From: Bacilli bacterium | Lineage (GTDB): Bacteria > Bacillota_I > Bacilli_A > RF39 > UBA660 | Assembly (NCBI GenBank): GCA_028684435.1 | Contig: JAQUFX010000030.1 | Span: forward strand, 1 to 13,058 | Length of the DNA: 13,058 bases | Direction of reading: 5' to 3' | Shown here: positions 12,566-13,058 of the stretch, piece after piece | How the letters are laid out: every line of letters starts with the position of its first letter | Position numbering within the stretch: position 1 is the stretch's first letter | Program-made: the position numbers and the translations under genes | The notes under the pieces: model-generated | Databases searched by the model: none | Told to the model about the DNA's origin: nothing | What the model saw: the letters and a program-made list of their open reading frames with translations, nothing else

Positions 12566-12712
12566 AAGGAATACTTCAAATAATAGTATTATTAAATTAA
12601 ATCTAAAAGGAAGAAGTAAAGTAATTATTAGTTGATATAATATTAAGCCACATAGAATAAAAATAGCAAATACTCCAAATAAACCTTTGAAAGGACCTGG
12701 ACGAGGGCACAT
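12527..12712 (-). CDS. Probable small membrane protein (61 aa)
   Basis: A minus-strand frame starting MCPRPGPFKGLFGVFAIFILCG and continuing through two or three hydrophobic stretches (FGVFAIFILCGLILYQLIITLLL; FNLIILLFEVFLLFYILWRIIWFY). ATG 12712 is chosen because AGGTGA (12723-12718 on this strand) sits 5 nt upstream; an in-frame ATG at 12718 and GTG at 12721 overlap that site. TATATT (12734-12729) could be its -10, again giving a very short leader. The last 13 codons overlap the 3' end of the convergent YsxE-like gene. I do not recognise the family. AT-rich antisense DNA often reads as hydrophobic protein, so the Pro/Gly/Cys-containing N-terminus and the binding site are the real support. 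Confidence 0.5.
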   Translation of the reverse strand: MCPRPGPFKGLFGVFAIFILCGLILYQLIITLLLPFRFNLIILLFEVFLLFYILWRIIWFY

Positions 12713-12835
12713 AGTCATCACCTAATATAATATATGTAAAAAAAATATTAAAGATAATATTGAGATAATCAAAATAATAGGGTGAAGTAAATAAGTAAAT
12801 TCCAGTTTAAAAATAAAATTTAAAAAAGTAAGACT

Positions 12836-12860
12836 AAGTTCCACAGTTAGGGAACTTTTT
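12836..12860 (+). terminator. Terminator-like hairpin
   Basis: AAGTTCC (12836-12842) pairs with GGAACTT (12851-12857) across an 8-nt loop, followed by TTT. An A-rich run lies upstream. It may end the SpoVID/YsxE-like transcript, although it lies about 270 nt after that operon. The T-tract is short. Confidence 0.5.
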
Positions 12861-12935
12861 CGATGTAAAAAAATTAAAAGTATGATAAAATAGTAAACAA
12901 ATTAGAAATTCACTCCATGTAAAAAGACAATTGAG

Positions 12936-12958
12936 TTTTAATTTTCAGAAAATTAAAA
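12936..12958 (+). repeat. Perfect 10-bp AT hairpin
   Basis: TTTTAATTTT (12936-12945) and AAAATTAAAA (12949-12958) flank a CAG loop. Flanking bases (TTGAGT with ACTAA) can extend the stem through a bulge. It lies 45 nt downstream of the extended -10 at 12883-12891, so it would be near the 5' end of a transcript from there. Confidence 0.55.
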
Positions 12959-13016
12959 GACTAAATTCCAGTTGTTAATAGTTATTAAATAAGTTGTATT
13001 TGGATGTTTCTAGTTT

Positions 13017-13036
13017 GAAGAAGTAATTACTTCTTC
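13017..13036. repeat. Perfect 20-bp palindrome
   Basis: The half-sites GAAGAAGTAA and TTACTTCTTC are fully complementary with no spacer. In RNA it gives an 8-bp stem with an AATT loop, followed by only a weak U-rich tail (TTAGTT). It could be a weak terminator, part of a leader structure, or a DNA-binding operator. Confidence 0.6.
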
Positions 13037-13058
13037 TTAGTTAAGAGATATGGTTTTA

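Larger units (their letters stand above)
12722..13058. other. 337-bp gene-free region with hairpins and a repeated motif
   Basis: No plausible gene is seen on either strand. The region holds an AAGTTCC/GGAACTT hairpin (12836-12857), an extended -10 TG-A-TAAAAT (12883-12891), a 10-bp perfect hairpin (12936-12958), a 20-bp perfect palindrome (13017-13036) and three copies of a TTCCA-GTT motif. It may hold an untranslated RNA or the regulatory leader of a gene beyond the window. Confidence 0.5.

Noticed and set aside
1..13058. CRISPR arrays, tRNA or rRNA genes, insertion sequences, prophage or toxin-antitoxin modules
   Set aside because: No regularly spaced repeats, tRNA-like cloverleaf, rRNA stretch, transposase or integrase was seen on either strand.

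Overview
The window is very AT-rich, with TAA as the dominant stop and Bacillota-type signals: AGGAGG/AAAGGA ribosome binding sites, TTGACA/TATAAT promoters and short U-tract terminators. rimM ends on TGA inside the ATGA overlap with trmD, and Trp is written TGG, so the code is standard (table 11), not the Mycoplasma code. Gene content (bL19, RimM-TrmD, Pdp, Lon, a SpoVID-like LysM protein, a surface protein with a camelysin/TasA-like leader) points to an uncultured, gut-type low-GC Bacilli lineage on the Mollicutes side (RF39-like). That placement is an inference from style, not a search.

Layout. 1-1738 (+): the 3' end of a DUF3221/YobA-like gene, a YgjP-type zinc metallopeptidase and a TrmH/SpoU rRNA methyltransferase. 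1781-2479 (+): a glycerophosphodiesterase-fold protein whose catalytic residues are all replaced. It converges on a minus-strand, membrane-anchored, four-cysteine protein (2491-3153), and both share a bidirectional terminator. 3220-5465 (+): rimM-trmD, an unknown helical protein, then rplS behind a 357-bp gap holding a strong promoter and a foldable leader. 5541-6761: pyrimidine-nucleoside phosphorylase. 6827-8380: a secreted or membrane-tethered surface protein. 8507-10819: Lon. 10888-12565: a SpoVID-like protein overlapping a CotS/YsxE-like pseudokinase. 12527-12712 (-): a probable small membrane protein. 12722-13058: no gene seen, but three hairpins and a thrice-repeated motif.

How it fits together. 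The first half is mostly translation and RNA modification: TrmH-type 2'-O-methylation, RimM 30S maturation, TrmD m1G37 and bL19. The Lon, SpoVID-like, YsxE-like order recalls the Bacillus subtilis neighbourhood lonA ... spoVID-ysxE-valS with the intervening hem genes missing, so spore-envelope genes may persist in a streamlined genome.

Two architectural themes recur. Promoters sit almost on top of start codons, giving 5' leaders of roughly 0-25 nt, and rimM looks leaderless. Terminators are folded into gene ends, so that the stop codon lies in the hairpin loop (rplS, lon and the minus-strand gene).
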